Source: Trileptium ribeirensis
Taxonomy: Eukaryota; Nematoda; Enoplea; Enoplida; Thoracostomopsidae
Assembly (NCBI GenBank): GCA_030248225.1
Contig: JASANE010017489.1
Coordinates: forward strand, 1 to 64,000
Reading direction: 5' to 3'
Length of the DNA: 64,000 nt
How positions within the stretch are numbered: position 1 is the stretch's first letter; each line of letters opens with the position of its first letter. Both the position numbers and the translations under genes were made by a program. The notes beneath the pieces were generated by a model. It searched no databases, was not told where the DNA came from, and worked only from the letters and a program-made list of their open reading frames with translations. This document shows, piece by piece, positions 12,952 through 23,924 of the stretch.

Positions 12952-15900
12952 GTATTTCACTTCGTTGTTGCCGTATAGTGTGTGCAACGGTAAGTTGCAA
13001 ATTAAAACAATCGGTCGTTCAGTCTGGGGTTAAATTTTCGGCCCGCCACCGCCATGCTTTGAAATCAATGGCTCGCCGACGGCTCAGAAGGGCTGGCAAA
13101 TGGATGGGTGACTGCCAAGATGTTTGTCTTATTACGATACAAATTTTATATTCGTAAACGCTTGTTTAGCATTTATTCGAAAATTCGCTCGATTTTCATA
13201 TGAAGGTTTCGCATGGCGCACAATGTAACGGCCAAAGTGCCGAATCTTACGCCTAGGCAGGTTATAGCGACTGTATTGGTGCTGCGCGTAATATTAAACA
13301 TTGACGCGAATGAGATTTATAATAAACGTATTGTGTACTTGTATGACAAGATAGTAGTGGACTCTATAGTGCACCTAATCATTTGCATGTTGGCAACTTG
13401 CATTTATATACAACAAAAAGTTCTGATAGTCCCGTTTACTTCAATTTTTAGGTGTCAGTAAAAGTATAAACCACGGCCAACCGACAAACGGTTATGAACT
13501 TCTGACCAACCATCTACATCGTAGCTATTCGGTCGGTTGCATAGTTATACGGTGTAAATAAGAAAAAATCTAGCAAGTGGCTTCCAGTTATAGACCATTA
13601 AAGCTATACGTAAACTATACGATAATAAATTATGCGACCAACGCGTAAATTTGTTGATGTGCGCTCAATCTTTGGCCAACCTGTGCATTTCAACTCTCAA
13701 CAGCTCGACGAACTCCGTATAGTTCATATTTTTAACGTAAATCGTTCGTGGCAAAAATTTCGTATGGCCTAGTACTAGCTATGTAGATATTTACATGTCT
13801 TGTGTTTGCAGTTTTGGAATGCACACTGTAAGGAAAATGAGCAAAGCGATTTGTTTTCATTCAAGCAGAAACACTGAATACAGCTAGAAATGCATCATTA
13901 CTAAGCGTGATAATGGATCGCAACAACGTCGCGAGCTCTTCAAATGTGGAAGGCCGGCAAAAAAATTGGAAAAGGCCAGTCGTTAACATTGATTTTGTTA
14001 TAACACAAGCAGTAAATTTCTTCACGTTTGTCAGCAGAAAGTGGGAGGGGCGCTATACCTCCACCTCTTCTTTTGCAACGCCCTGAATGAAACTCATGAC
14101 GGCCATTTTGACTAGGTGTCCATCAATGAGCGCGATTATTATTGTCAAGGTGGACGTCATGGCGGTACCGTTCTTTCACACACCTTAGAATACAACCATA
14201 CCCAAATTTCTCAAATGTTGCTTACAACTGTTAAAAAAACTTCAAACTTCACCGCAGCTTCGAAATAATATCTGAATTTTGGGTATATATCTCAACTTGA
14301 AAAAGAGTTATTGACCCTTCTCTCACAAATCTTAAAAGGCGTTAATTCGGTGGTCCATCATATGCTCGCCTACGCTTGTGCAGTTACTGCACGACCAATA
14401 TTAAATGAATCACGATTAAGACTCAGCTTTTGAACAACAGCTTGACTGGACTGTAACTAGGTTAGAGCTATAATTATAGAGTTATATTTTGATAGTTGTA
14501 CAGCTTTTCAAGCAAACGGACTAACAGTAAGGGTTCGTGATCGTCCCAATAGTTTTAGGGAAGGACGAGCAAAAGCCAAATTTTACCAAAACACTCAATT
14601 TCTTTGTTAGATTTGAGATTAAAAGTTAAATTCATATATGCTGATACTCCGAGCTCTCATTGAGAAGACGGAGTCGGCCTTTGGGCGGGAGGTCATCTCA
14701 GAGGTAGAGGCCCTTCGAGGTAATCCTCCAATGGGGTGCTGAAATAAGTTGACAAACCCAAGACTTCCTTCATTTTTGCCCATTTAACATCTATTTATGC
14801 CAATTTGACACCACATTTTGCCAATTTTTACCCTATTTTTGCCAATTTTCGCTAAATTTTCCGAGCCCTTTCGCCGTGAACCATGAACCCTGCTTCGTTA
14901 GATATGAATTAGTTTAATTTTATCTTACTATTTGACAAACACACTGCATCATGCAACATGCGTCATCGCATGCATCATCGCAACCTGTAGTTTTGTCCGT
15001 AACTGGACGAAATTTATATCACGTTACCATTAGGGTAACGTGTTGTGTAGATATCATTTGAAAGCATCAGTTTGTCAGTTCGCCTGTTATTTTGTTATCA
15101 TTCTCTGCTCCTTCATGGCATTTCCAATATTTTTTTATACTTTCACCTAGTATAATGGTGCCACGAAGAACTATGTAACGGGAACGAGGAACGCTTTACA
15201 GAAATGCACAAGTCAGGTCAAAGGGGTTATATGATGCGGATCTGTTTTTAACCGGTTACATAGGTATATTATTACGTAATAAGAAAATGTGTCTTTTAAT
15301 TATATAAATAGCCCGAAAATCGAACGATAACTATAACAAATTTTTATGACTTTTGGGTGCCCTTAGTGCTTAAAACTTTCGAAAAGAATTCTCAGTAACT
15401 GTATAACGTTATATACTGTTGGAAACGCAATGTATCACAGTGCAAACAAGCTAAGTCGAACGGTATCGCAATCTGCTGTATTTATATGTTTGGCTTAGCC
15501 AAAGGCTTAGGATTTTATTTAATGGAGTTAACTCTTTAATCCATTAACTTGACACCATTCGTCTCAGCTCGCAGTTCTGTTCGGATGGTATATAAACTGT
15601 ATCTCATTAGATTAGGCTGTGGGGCTTTATCCGAAAAGCCTCACGAAACTAGCCTAGAGTTGCCACGGAAATTCTAAATTTTTCGGGGTGTCTTTCCTTC
15701 TACGATACGTATGTCTCAGCGATACTACTTCCCCAGGCAACTCTACTAAGGTCACATCCACTGTAAAAATTAAGAGAAATCAGTTGATTTGCAACCTAGC
15801 TACGAAATATAATAACAAAAACAGGCGTATAGCCTGAAATATTGTTTTGTTTGCCACCTTGTATTGAATAAGCAGACATATATAATTCATATTATTGTAA

Positions 15901-16498
15901 TTGCAAACCCATATATTAAATGAACATAAAAGAATAAATTTAACCAAATACCTGATTGGTTGCTGAGTTATTAGTGTTGCAGCAAAATTTTATAATTACT
16001 TAGGATGTAACGTAAATATTACAAAAACGAGCTATGTGAGCTATTCTGGTAATTTCTATAAACACAACGAAGTTTTGATTTTTCATATTGGTGGTGTATC
16101 GTAATATAGACTCTATCACAATCTATATATCGCTCGTACATGCCGCGTTCGCTTGGTTTTAGAGCAGTGAATTGTATGCGACCATGTTCATCTTTCAGAC
16201 CAGAATTTAGGTTGAAACCGGCATTTTTGTAGAATTAAAATTTGTTATTAGCTAGCATAAACCCAAGTTTAAATATTTATATTCACAGCTCCAACAATAC
16301 GTCTATTTATAGCTTGGTAGGCTGAGCAACACTTTTAAGCAGCAACAGCATTAAAATAAGCCTCACCACCTTGTGATTGAAGCAGTATAGCATATTTCAG
16401 CTGGTGAATTTTCCGATTATTTAGTGATATAAATAGTTGAATCATTATTCTATATTATTACTACGAGAACAGATGCATGTTTGCAAGGCTTGAGAAGC
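12952..16498. other. Non-coding stretch
   Basis: No supported gene. The open frame at 13213-13461 is hydrophobic in its second half but resembles nothing I know. A decayed repeat is listed separately at 14690-14870. Confidence 0.35.
14690..14870 (+). repeat. Degenerate GCCAATTT-rich dispersed repeat, copy 1
   Basis: A GAGGTAATCCTCCAATGGGG motif is followed by several degenerate units of about 20 bases containing TTTTGCCAATTTT. The same arrangement is found in reverse complement at 41505-41650. Probably a small non-autonomous repeat family. Confidence 0.45.
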
Positions 16499-17161
16499 TT
16501 AAAACAACCCTTTAGAAACGATGATCTTGGGTTTTAACCCGAAAGCCATTTGTAAAGCAGAAAATGAGGGTCTTCGCAAAACAGCACTTTGAGCATGAGT
16601 CTCAATTTCAACAGCAGATGACGCATCTGTCGAGTGTGGAATGCTGCTTCGAGAAGATAGAGTGCGCGTTGTGGATGTGTCGCTTAGCGCGTTGTCATCT
16701 TCAGTCACAGAGCTTCGCAACTGTTGCTCGAATTGCGACGATGGCACGACCATGCTATTTTTTAGTCGTTTAATGTCACGCTGCCGCTGTCTCATTTGCA
16801 TTGCGATCGATGTAATTAGTGCTGCAGCCATTACAGCGATAGCGATAATAACGCCTGAGACCAAGAATATGGTGCCAGTATAAACCAACGAAGACCCGCC
16901 GCTCGAGCCTTTATTGCTGTTAGTAAGCTGCTGTTGTGTTCCTATTTGATCTGCGCCGTAATTTATTGAATGCGCGTCGGTATTCAATAGCGTCCATGAT
17001 TGATTCGTTTGGAAATCTGAAGCAAGATGCACTGATTTAGCGTTTAGAAACCAACGTGCGAAAAATAGGCGCAGATCCATGGGGATGGGAGGGATGCGCT
17101 CCTCCGAAAATATTGCAATCAGGGACCAAACACCTTGGTATTCGTACCCTATGGTAAACAT
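16499..17161 (-). CDS. Exon of a single-pass membrane protein with Ser-rich cytoplasmic tail
   Basis: The 220-codon open frame contains one strong transmembrane segment at about residues 92-117 (VYTGTIFLVSGVIIAIAV...), preceded by a Ser/Gly-rich stretch. It is followed by a basic stop-transfer region (RQRQRDIKRLKN) and a Ser/Thr-rich tail of about 90 residues. This suggests type I topology, with the N-terminal side extracellular. The first 60 residues look less protein-like, and the true exon probably begins at an acceptor inside the frame, so the given start is not secure. It is likely the last exon of a receptor-like or adhesion gene whose ectodomain exons lie at higher coordinates or are not recognisable. 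I do not recognise the family. Confidence 0.5.
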   Translation of the reverse strand: MFTIGYEYQGVWSLIAIFSEERIPPIPMDLRLFFARWFLNAKSVHLASDFQTNQSWTLLNTDAHSINYGADQIGTQQQLTNSNKGSSGGSSLVYTGTIFLVSGVIIAIAVMAAALITSIAMQMRQRQRDIKRLKNSMVVPSSQFEQQLRSSVTEDDNALSDTSTTRTLSSRSSIPHSTDASSAVEIETHAQSAVLRRPSFSALQMAFGLKPKIIVSKGLF

Positions 17162-18040
17162 CCCAGCTTAAATATCCCCCAAGCATCTCGCATTCCCCCA
17201 AATTTCAGCATCCCCACACACTTCAAAATAAATCTGCGCCACGATAAACGATATACAAATTAGTTGTACACTGAAGAATTAATTTTATAGCAATGTAAGT
17301 GCTGCGCTTGAATATACACAGTTGCAAACCGCTACTCGTTATTATAACTCTAAACAACGTGTTTCATAATCGTATTGATGGGCTGTCATATACTGTTTGC
17401 GCTATTTTTTATTTGCCGCCCCGGAAAACGTTAACCAAATGTTCTACATATAACTATTAGTATTCTATCACTTCATATGAATAATATTAAGCAAAATAAC
17501 CCTTATGGCAAATGTCTGTGAATGCAGTTTCATTGTCTATGTAATGCACATGTGTTATGCAGCATTGGCCGATGTTTATGTCTTTGCAGCAGTATGCAGC
17601 AAAACCCACGGTGTTTTAACGTGCAGTTTATGGTCACAGTGTCCAATGGTGCAGTGCAATTTACCATTAGTACCACATCAGAAGACAATTCTCCAACCTA
17701 AAAATTGAATTTGCTGCCAACGCCATTTGTTACAAGTTGATAAAGACGTTATAACAAATTTGGTAATTAATAGGTTGAGTAGGCACAACATGTCCAAGGA
17801 TTGTTAACAAACACATATACCATGCACAGTGAGGCCCGTTCTTCACGCCGCCTTACACCCCTGATTTGGGGAGTGCCCTGAGCTTTGTCGAACCCATATA
17901 TACAGAAACTATACACAGTCAATATCTTAAATCGAAAGTTTGAGAATGTCAAACAACTGACTCTTAATTATAGATGTCGATGGAGGGACAGGGGAGGGGC
18001 GTGTCCCTAAGGGTCGGACTACCAAGCCATATTTACCCTT
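17162..18040. other. Non-coding stretch
   Basis: No supported gene. Composition becomes GC-rich from about 17970, leading into the minisatellite. Confidence 0.35.
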
Positions 18041-18240
18041 CTTTCTGAAGGCTCCGACCCCCCACCCCAGAAAGCTCTGCAAACCCTCCCTGAAGGTTCG
18101 GCACACCACGCCGCCCTGAAGGCTTCGCACACTACATCGCCGTGAAGCGTCCGCACATTACCCCGCCCTGAAGGCTCCGCACCCTCACTCCACTCCCTGA
18201 AGGCTCTGCACCCTCACTCCACTCCCTGAAGGCTCCGCTC
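18041..18240. repeat. Minisatellite, left part
   Basis: About six imperfect units of roughly 30-35 bases share the core CCCTGAAGGCTCCGCACCC. The last two full units are nearly identical. The array is interrupted at 18240 by the retrotransposon and resumes at 41293. Confidence 0.7.
18236..18240. repeat. Target-site duplication, left (CGCTC)
   Basis: CGCTC immediately precedes the TG of the left LTR and is repeated immediately after the CA of the right LTR (41293-41297). A 5-bp duplication is usual for Ty3/gypsy integration. Confidence 0.9.
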
Positions 18241-19654
18241 TGTGAGCTTATCGGCCTTCTCCGCGGCACGTTTCTTACCAAAACGTAACCGACATCTCCA
18301 ATGGTGGCCAAAGGGAAAGGGGTGGAGATAGCGAGCGAGTTCGAGAATTACCCAGAAATATAAGTAAAGTCAGGAATAAGGGGAAAAGAGCCACCAAAGG
18401 GGATGGACCGGTAGACCAGCGGTCGGAGATACCCTTTGTCACGGAAGAGAGTTGCGCGAGTTCCCCCGGGGTAGACATATCATTGTCCCGGGCAGGGATA
18501 TCAAGGTTGTGTCTTTATTATATGACCGTTCATAAAATAAGCTGGATTGGCCGTGTGTATTGAGTAAATTAAGTTAAACCAATGCCGAAGTAATTCAAGT
18601 GGGGTAACAGCTGCAACGTATGCACTATATAGTTTGAGGTATTGATGAATATAAAAGTGTGGGGCGAATTAAGAAAAAGTGAGTTTGCTTAATAGAAGTT
18701 GGAAATTGAGCCTGGCTTGATTTTGTGCACCCGGCACCATTCAGCCAGAGCAAACTTGAAATAATTTATTTGTTAGAAAGTTAAATTTAGTTAGCGGAAT
18801 CGAGTATCCGTGCCACTAAAGATTATACCCTGGGTACGAGCCCTGGGTAATGTATTTTGATAGTAGAAAAACCTAAGAATTGGTCTAGTTAATTTTCAAA
18901 GCTAAACTTGTATAATTTAGTCACCGTCGGCGAATTCGAGCAATCGTGCCATCCACGCTTAAGTATACCTTGGCGGGTTCGCATAACGAGCCGTGGTATT
19001 AGGTTGAGTGGAAAATCAGTTTAAGGAAAAGCAGATTTTGATGGTAAATTAAAGCTTTGTGTAAACTCCAAACTTTGAAAATGGGAAGTTACCCATATAT
19101 AGTTGTAAAGGTTAAGAATTTTATATGAGGTTTATTGAGCGGTAAAGGGACACAAGTGTTATAATTTTACTAATGCTGGCTAGGGAGTGGGAGACTGTCC
19201 TTATTCTACAGGGAGCTCGGGTAGCGAGTCTGTAGTATTTTGATAATTTGTTGTAAGATTTTGCATAGAATTTTTAGAGTATTTTCAGTGCCCCTGTAGG
19301 CTAACGTAAAGTTCAACCTAAAGCTTTTTAGAAAATTTTATTGGTAATTACTTACAAGACTTAATACTGCCACGGTGCGCCCGAGTAGACCCGTGAACAG
19401 CTGAATTTAGATAGGCATCGAGTAATGCTAACAGATGAAAAGGCTATTTTTAATATTAAAATATTTCTTTGAAACTATTATCAGCAATGAGTGTTCGAGT
19501 AACGATCAATAGTATTTGTTAGCTAAAATTTCTGTATAAATTTTGGAAGAAAAATAATTAAGAAACCTTGCGTTTCCTTTTAGTTCTTATTAATGGTTCG
19601 CCAGTATTAAGGGAGGAGTGAGCTGCATTAGCTATGAAGGCATCCAAGCTCTGG

Positions 19655-19683
19655 CTTAACTCAGCAGAGCGGCCCGAGTTAAG
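19655..19683. promoter_or_regulatory. Stem-loop conserved in all three LTRs
   Basis: Perfect 8-bp arms CTTAACTC / GAGTTAAG around a 13-base loop. The same structure lies at 38372-38400 (LTR B) and 56266-56294 (LTR C), with arms unchanged while flanks differ. Its role is unknown; an RNA structure in the LTR transcript is possible. Confidence 0.45.
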
Positions 19684-21570
19684 ACAGGGTGTGGAGCTAG
19701 AGAAGCAAGAATAACAAACTTATAGGTTGCATCATGATACACTCTGGGATATCTTGATACCGTTTAAATATTAACTAATGAATAAAATACATTACCTGTG
19801 TCGTTTGTAATACTAGTATGGGGTGAAGAAAAATTGCGTCAGAGCGCTAAAACTATGTCTATATACAAATCGCCTAAAATGAAATAGAAAGTAGTGCAAT
19901 AACGGTGTAACCGTGTAATTTGTACGCGCCACAGCGCTAGCCCTAGGGGTAAGCTAATGAGGTTTTATGGGTGCACAGCACTTTTGAAGCTTAGAACCCT
20001 AGGGGTAGATCACTGCAAGCGTAAGGGAGAGCAAATGTATCTCTATAGGTGGCCAGCACCCTTAGTTGGAAAAACAAAATAACTAAGTAATGAGGGATCG
20101 GCTCAAGTTTGATCAACAATACAAGTTTCGCTGGAAAAATTTTAATACCCGTTGTTACGCTGAAAATTTGTGAACAAGATAATAAACAAAATAACAATGT
20201 TAGTACCCAATGTATTATATAAAACTTAACAGCCCTGGCATTATGCACCTAGGGTAAGTAGATAACAAGTAGTAACAACATCAAAGCACGAAGATGGTTC
20301 CTATGCCTAGCAACATGGAACGTATATATCATGATAACAATTTTTATATTGGTTTTTGGGAAGTTTTGATAACGGTATTGGTTTGTGTTAACCATGTATT
20401 ACCGGATACATGCACCTAATGTTGTGGATTTACCTGTACGGTTCGTACGCCTCGGAGATCTAAAAAAACTAAGAATTTTACGAGTCAATGTAAATGGGAC
20501 AAGTGACACAGGATGCCCCTAAATAGAACGTGGGTGTTGGCCCATAACTGCCAAGCCCCCTAAGCGTAAAATTTCCACGGCCTGTGCACTGGACAACGCC
20601 TAGGTGAGGCTTGCGCGAAGACATAGTTTAGTTCCGGTAACTATGTCCCACCCTAGAGCATGCTAACAATGTCACAGCCTTCGACGATAGAGCAGCCCAT
20701 GGTGTGGCAGCCTGGAGTCCAACGGGTGGTAAAACGGTGCCGGAAAGGGAGAATGACCAATCCCACCCAAAGGTTCCCGTTTAGGGGATGGGCTGCCCTC
20801 TTTCTGGTCTGCCTTACCCTATACTAGGTCTTACTACGCCTAGTAATCCCGCCACCTCGGCAGGGACTCAGAAAAATATTGCAGGCAACCTCCTGCGAAG
20901 TCACTTAGAGGTTTCGGGGGACAAAACTAATGCCTATCTATGCATGTATAAAAGTCGCAGTATGTCGATACTATACTCCATGATAAGTCGTCGGGTAATA
21001 AAAAAGATAAAACTGTATTTCCAAGAGCATCTAACAAAACAAAAAAACTGGTTTTAAGTTCACAACATCTAAACATCAACGACGTGCGTCTAGACAAAAC
21101 CTAGTACTATCCCCAACTGGAACTAACGAACCTATGTGTTATTACTAATATGTAAAATAACTGTACTTAATAATTAATCTTGCTATTTAGTGGAAGTACT
21201 AGCAAAATATTACAAAACAACCAAAGAGTACATCCAAGAACTACCAAACCTCCGATAGTAAACACATAAGAAAAACCAATAATGATATCAAACAAAGACA
21301 AGAAGAAAAAAACCGTATATATCGTCGTCGACTAACAAATATACTGACTAATAGTACAATTTTTCCAAAATCGCGACTTGCGCACGCGCAGATTCTTCGA
21401 AAAAGCCAACTGTTTACACCGCAATAAAATGGTAGCTAAAGTAATTTTTTTATTAATAAATATTAAATTATTTATTTAATATATAATTTTGAACAAATTT
21501 GGAGAATTTTAGGGTTGAATATAGGGGTATTATTGGGTATCCCATAGGAGTTAGGTAGGTTTCAGGGTAG

Positions 21571-21816
21571 GAATAAATGGTTGGAGCCCCCTGGGAGAGT
21601 TGAAGAACCCTTATCATTGTATGAAGTTAGAAAAATCGAACATTAACGTTTTTAATTTTGGAAGGAAAATGGTGAAAGTTGGGGAACACCAAAGAATAAA
21701 TGGTTGCAACCCCCTGGGAGAGTTGAAGAACCCTTATCATTGTATGAAGTTAGAAAAATCGAACATTAACGTATTTAATTTTGGAAGGAAAATGGTGATA
21801 GTTGGGGAACACCAAA
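21571..21816. repeat. 123-bp tandem duplication inside LTR A
   Basis: Two adjacent units start with GAATAAATGG at 21571 and 21694 and are almost identical. The same duplication is in LTR B (40279-40524); LTR C has one diverged unit near 58120-58230. Confidence 0.85.
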
Positions 21817-22147
21817 GATTAAGAAAAATAGGATTGTGGGACGATTAGGGTGTTCGCGACCCAGAAACAAACTGAGAAGTAGCCCCACCTTAGGATAGAA
21901 GTTGTTCCGAGTTGATGAACCCCTAATATATGTATAATTTTAGGAGTCAAGTGAAAAAGTTGATTTTTGGGTGGAATTGAGTATAATGTCAGGGTATAGA
22001 AGTAATATGTCCCAAGATATATAAGGGTAAGCAAGAGGTGCACCCAAGTGAAAATGAGTGTTCCCTTACCGGGGATGTGATATAATATACCCCCTCGGGA
22101 GGAATTAGGAAGTCTGAAAGAATTGTTATGTTTAAACCAAAAGTAAG

Positions 22148-22171
22148 GGAATTTATAAATTTATAAATTCC
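22148..22171. promoter_or_regulatory. 24-bp palindrome with TATA-like core, LTR A
   Basis: A perfect palindrome GGAATTTATAAA/TTTATAAATTCC, 413 bases inside the LTR from its 5' edge in element orientation. It contains TATAAAT on either strand and is a candidate U3 core promoter or a structured site. Identical copy in LTR B (40856-40879); LTR C has a different but still palindromic sequence at 58562-58593. Confidence 0.45.
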
Positions 22172-22584
22172 GACCCGTGTTTAGGAAGAAATAATCCCCG
22201 AAATAGGAGTAACATGGGGTGGTTACCCGAGGTGTGGCCGCGTGCCATTCCACTCGGGAGGCATAACCCATATTCCCTTTGGAATGGAATTAATCTTGGT
22301 GCCTGGTTTAAAATTTTTAGTATTATCAGATGTTAGTTCCAAATTAGTATTTTGAAATATAGGAACCATATAGCCCAAATAACGAAAATTTTGGATCCCT
22401 ATGCCCAAAATAGTAGAAAATGTCCTGACAAGAGAAATTATAAAGGTCACCCCTCTGAGAGAGTCAATGTCTCCCCAGGGAAGAGAAATTAGTTTATGTT
22501 AATCTTAAGGTTGAAGTAGAAATGAGTGAAGTATGATGTCTTGGAGAAAGGAAATACAAGGTTGGACCTGCCCAAAAGTTGACA

Positions 22585-22596
22585 TCCCCAGGACCC
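22585..22596 (-). promoter_or_regulatory. Candidate polypurine tract of copy 1
   Basis: Directly next to the 3' LTR the minus strand reads GGGTCCTGGGGA, a short, imperfect purine-rich run where the plus-strand primer should be. A 7-bp stem (CTCAACG/CGTTGAG, 22602-22619) lies just beside it. The tract is weak by the usual standard. Confidence 0.35.
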
Positions 22597-22619
22597 GACT
22601 CCTCAACGTCCCCGTTGAG

Positions 22620-23924
22620 TATGTGTTGTAGGGAGCAGGTTAAACTTGTATTTTTAGGTTTTTCATTTTCCAAATATTCGAACAAAAATTTGAGAATTTA
22701 TATTATACCCGCTGCAGTTTACCACAATATTATTTACACAAAAGGTTAACATAATGACTTAAAATATTATGACAAAATGATATAATACTGGGCAAGACTA
22801 ATATACTGAACCAGATGAATATACACCGTACCTTGTCTCGACTCGAGTTAATAAAAATACCAAATAAGAAAGTAGTACCAACCAGGTTAAGTAAATGAAA
22901 AGAAACTTTAGAATTACCGTTTTGTTTGCAAATATGAATGAGTTCTACCGAGTAGAGAAACCTTATGAGTAATTTTGGTTTGTTTGTAGAATTCTAATAA
23001 CGAAAAATTAATGTGTGGATTCTTCGAAATCCCAAGTTAAATTTAATTTGTATCCTAATAATAATTTGTCTTTAGTCTTTATTATAGTTGTAAAATTCAG
23101 TCCCGACCTGATTATAAATTTTCAAAGTGAAACTAAGCTAAACCACACTATCATGTATATCAAATTAAGCTAAATTACATTACAAAATAAAGTATAATAA
23201 GAAATATATCCCTGTATTCACAACACAATATATTTACATAGAAGTAGGTAACAATTTCCAGATTTGCAATAGTAATGTGGCAAAAAATTTTCGCGGAAAC
23301 ACGGAATTATTACTTCCTATGGAGAAGAAGTAAAAATTCCCTTGAAACATGATATCTGAAATATTGTAAATTTAATTTAGTGGAATTTAAATCCGAATTG
23401 GTTGAAAAATAGAAAATTTATTCAAAATGTGGAAATGTAATTGAACGTTTTGTTAAAATTTGTTTACAATGAAATCTAATAATCGAAAGTGAAGATTAGA
23501 GTTAAATTAATTCTAATATTTGCTGTTAAAATAAGAATGATTTGAGTCAGTCATAAAGGTGAAATTTGAGTGTTTGAAATGATTTTAGGGCCACAAGAAT
23601 TCACCGTATGGCTACACACACAACAAAAAAAAACAAGCTCTCCCGTAAGTAATTTGGTGTAATACAGTAGTATAAAAATAAAGTATCACTATGGCATTTT
23701 TCTTTGTTCTTCTTTTGGCACAAAATATTAATGGCACAATGTTCATCATCCACGGAAATTGTCATTAACCCTATATTACATCGTCGACAAAATTAGATAG
23801 TCAAAGTATTGAAGCGTCAATAATTGTTATTGAGCAATTGTCATAGCAGTGAAATCGCACTGGGAGGCACTTCGATCGATCTATTATTAGATCTATTACG
23901 ATTATTACTATTACAGGTTAGGGT
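22620..23924 (-). other. 3' non-coding region of copy 1
   Basis: About 1.3 kb of very AT-rich sequence between the last coding frame and the polypurine tract. No frame of note and no env-like sequence. Copy 2 lacks this part, so conservation cannot be judged here. Confidence 0.5.

Larger units (their letters stand above)
18241..22584 (-). repeat. 3' LTR of copy 1 (LTR A)
   Basis: Begins TGTGAGCTTA and ends AAAGTTGACA on the plus strand (TG...CA in either orientation). It aligns end to end with 36943-41292 and, more distantly, with 54846-58998. Internal features are a 123-bp tandem duplication (21571-21816), a 24-bp palindrome (22148-22171) and a stem-loop (arms 19655-19662 and 19676-19683). 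A hydrophobic open frame intact in LTR B is interrupted here by a stop. Confidence 0.93.

Noticed and set aside
13213..13461. 82-codon open frame
   Set aside because: No homology, no splice context and no composition signal; probably chance.
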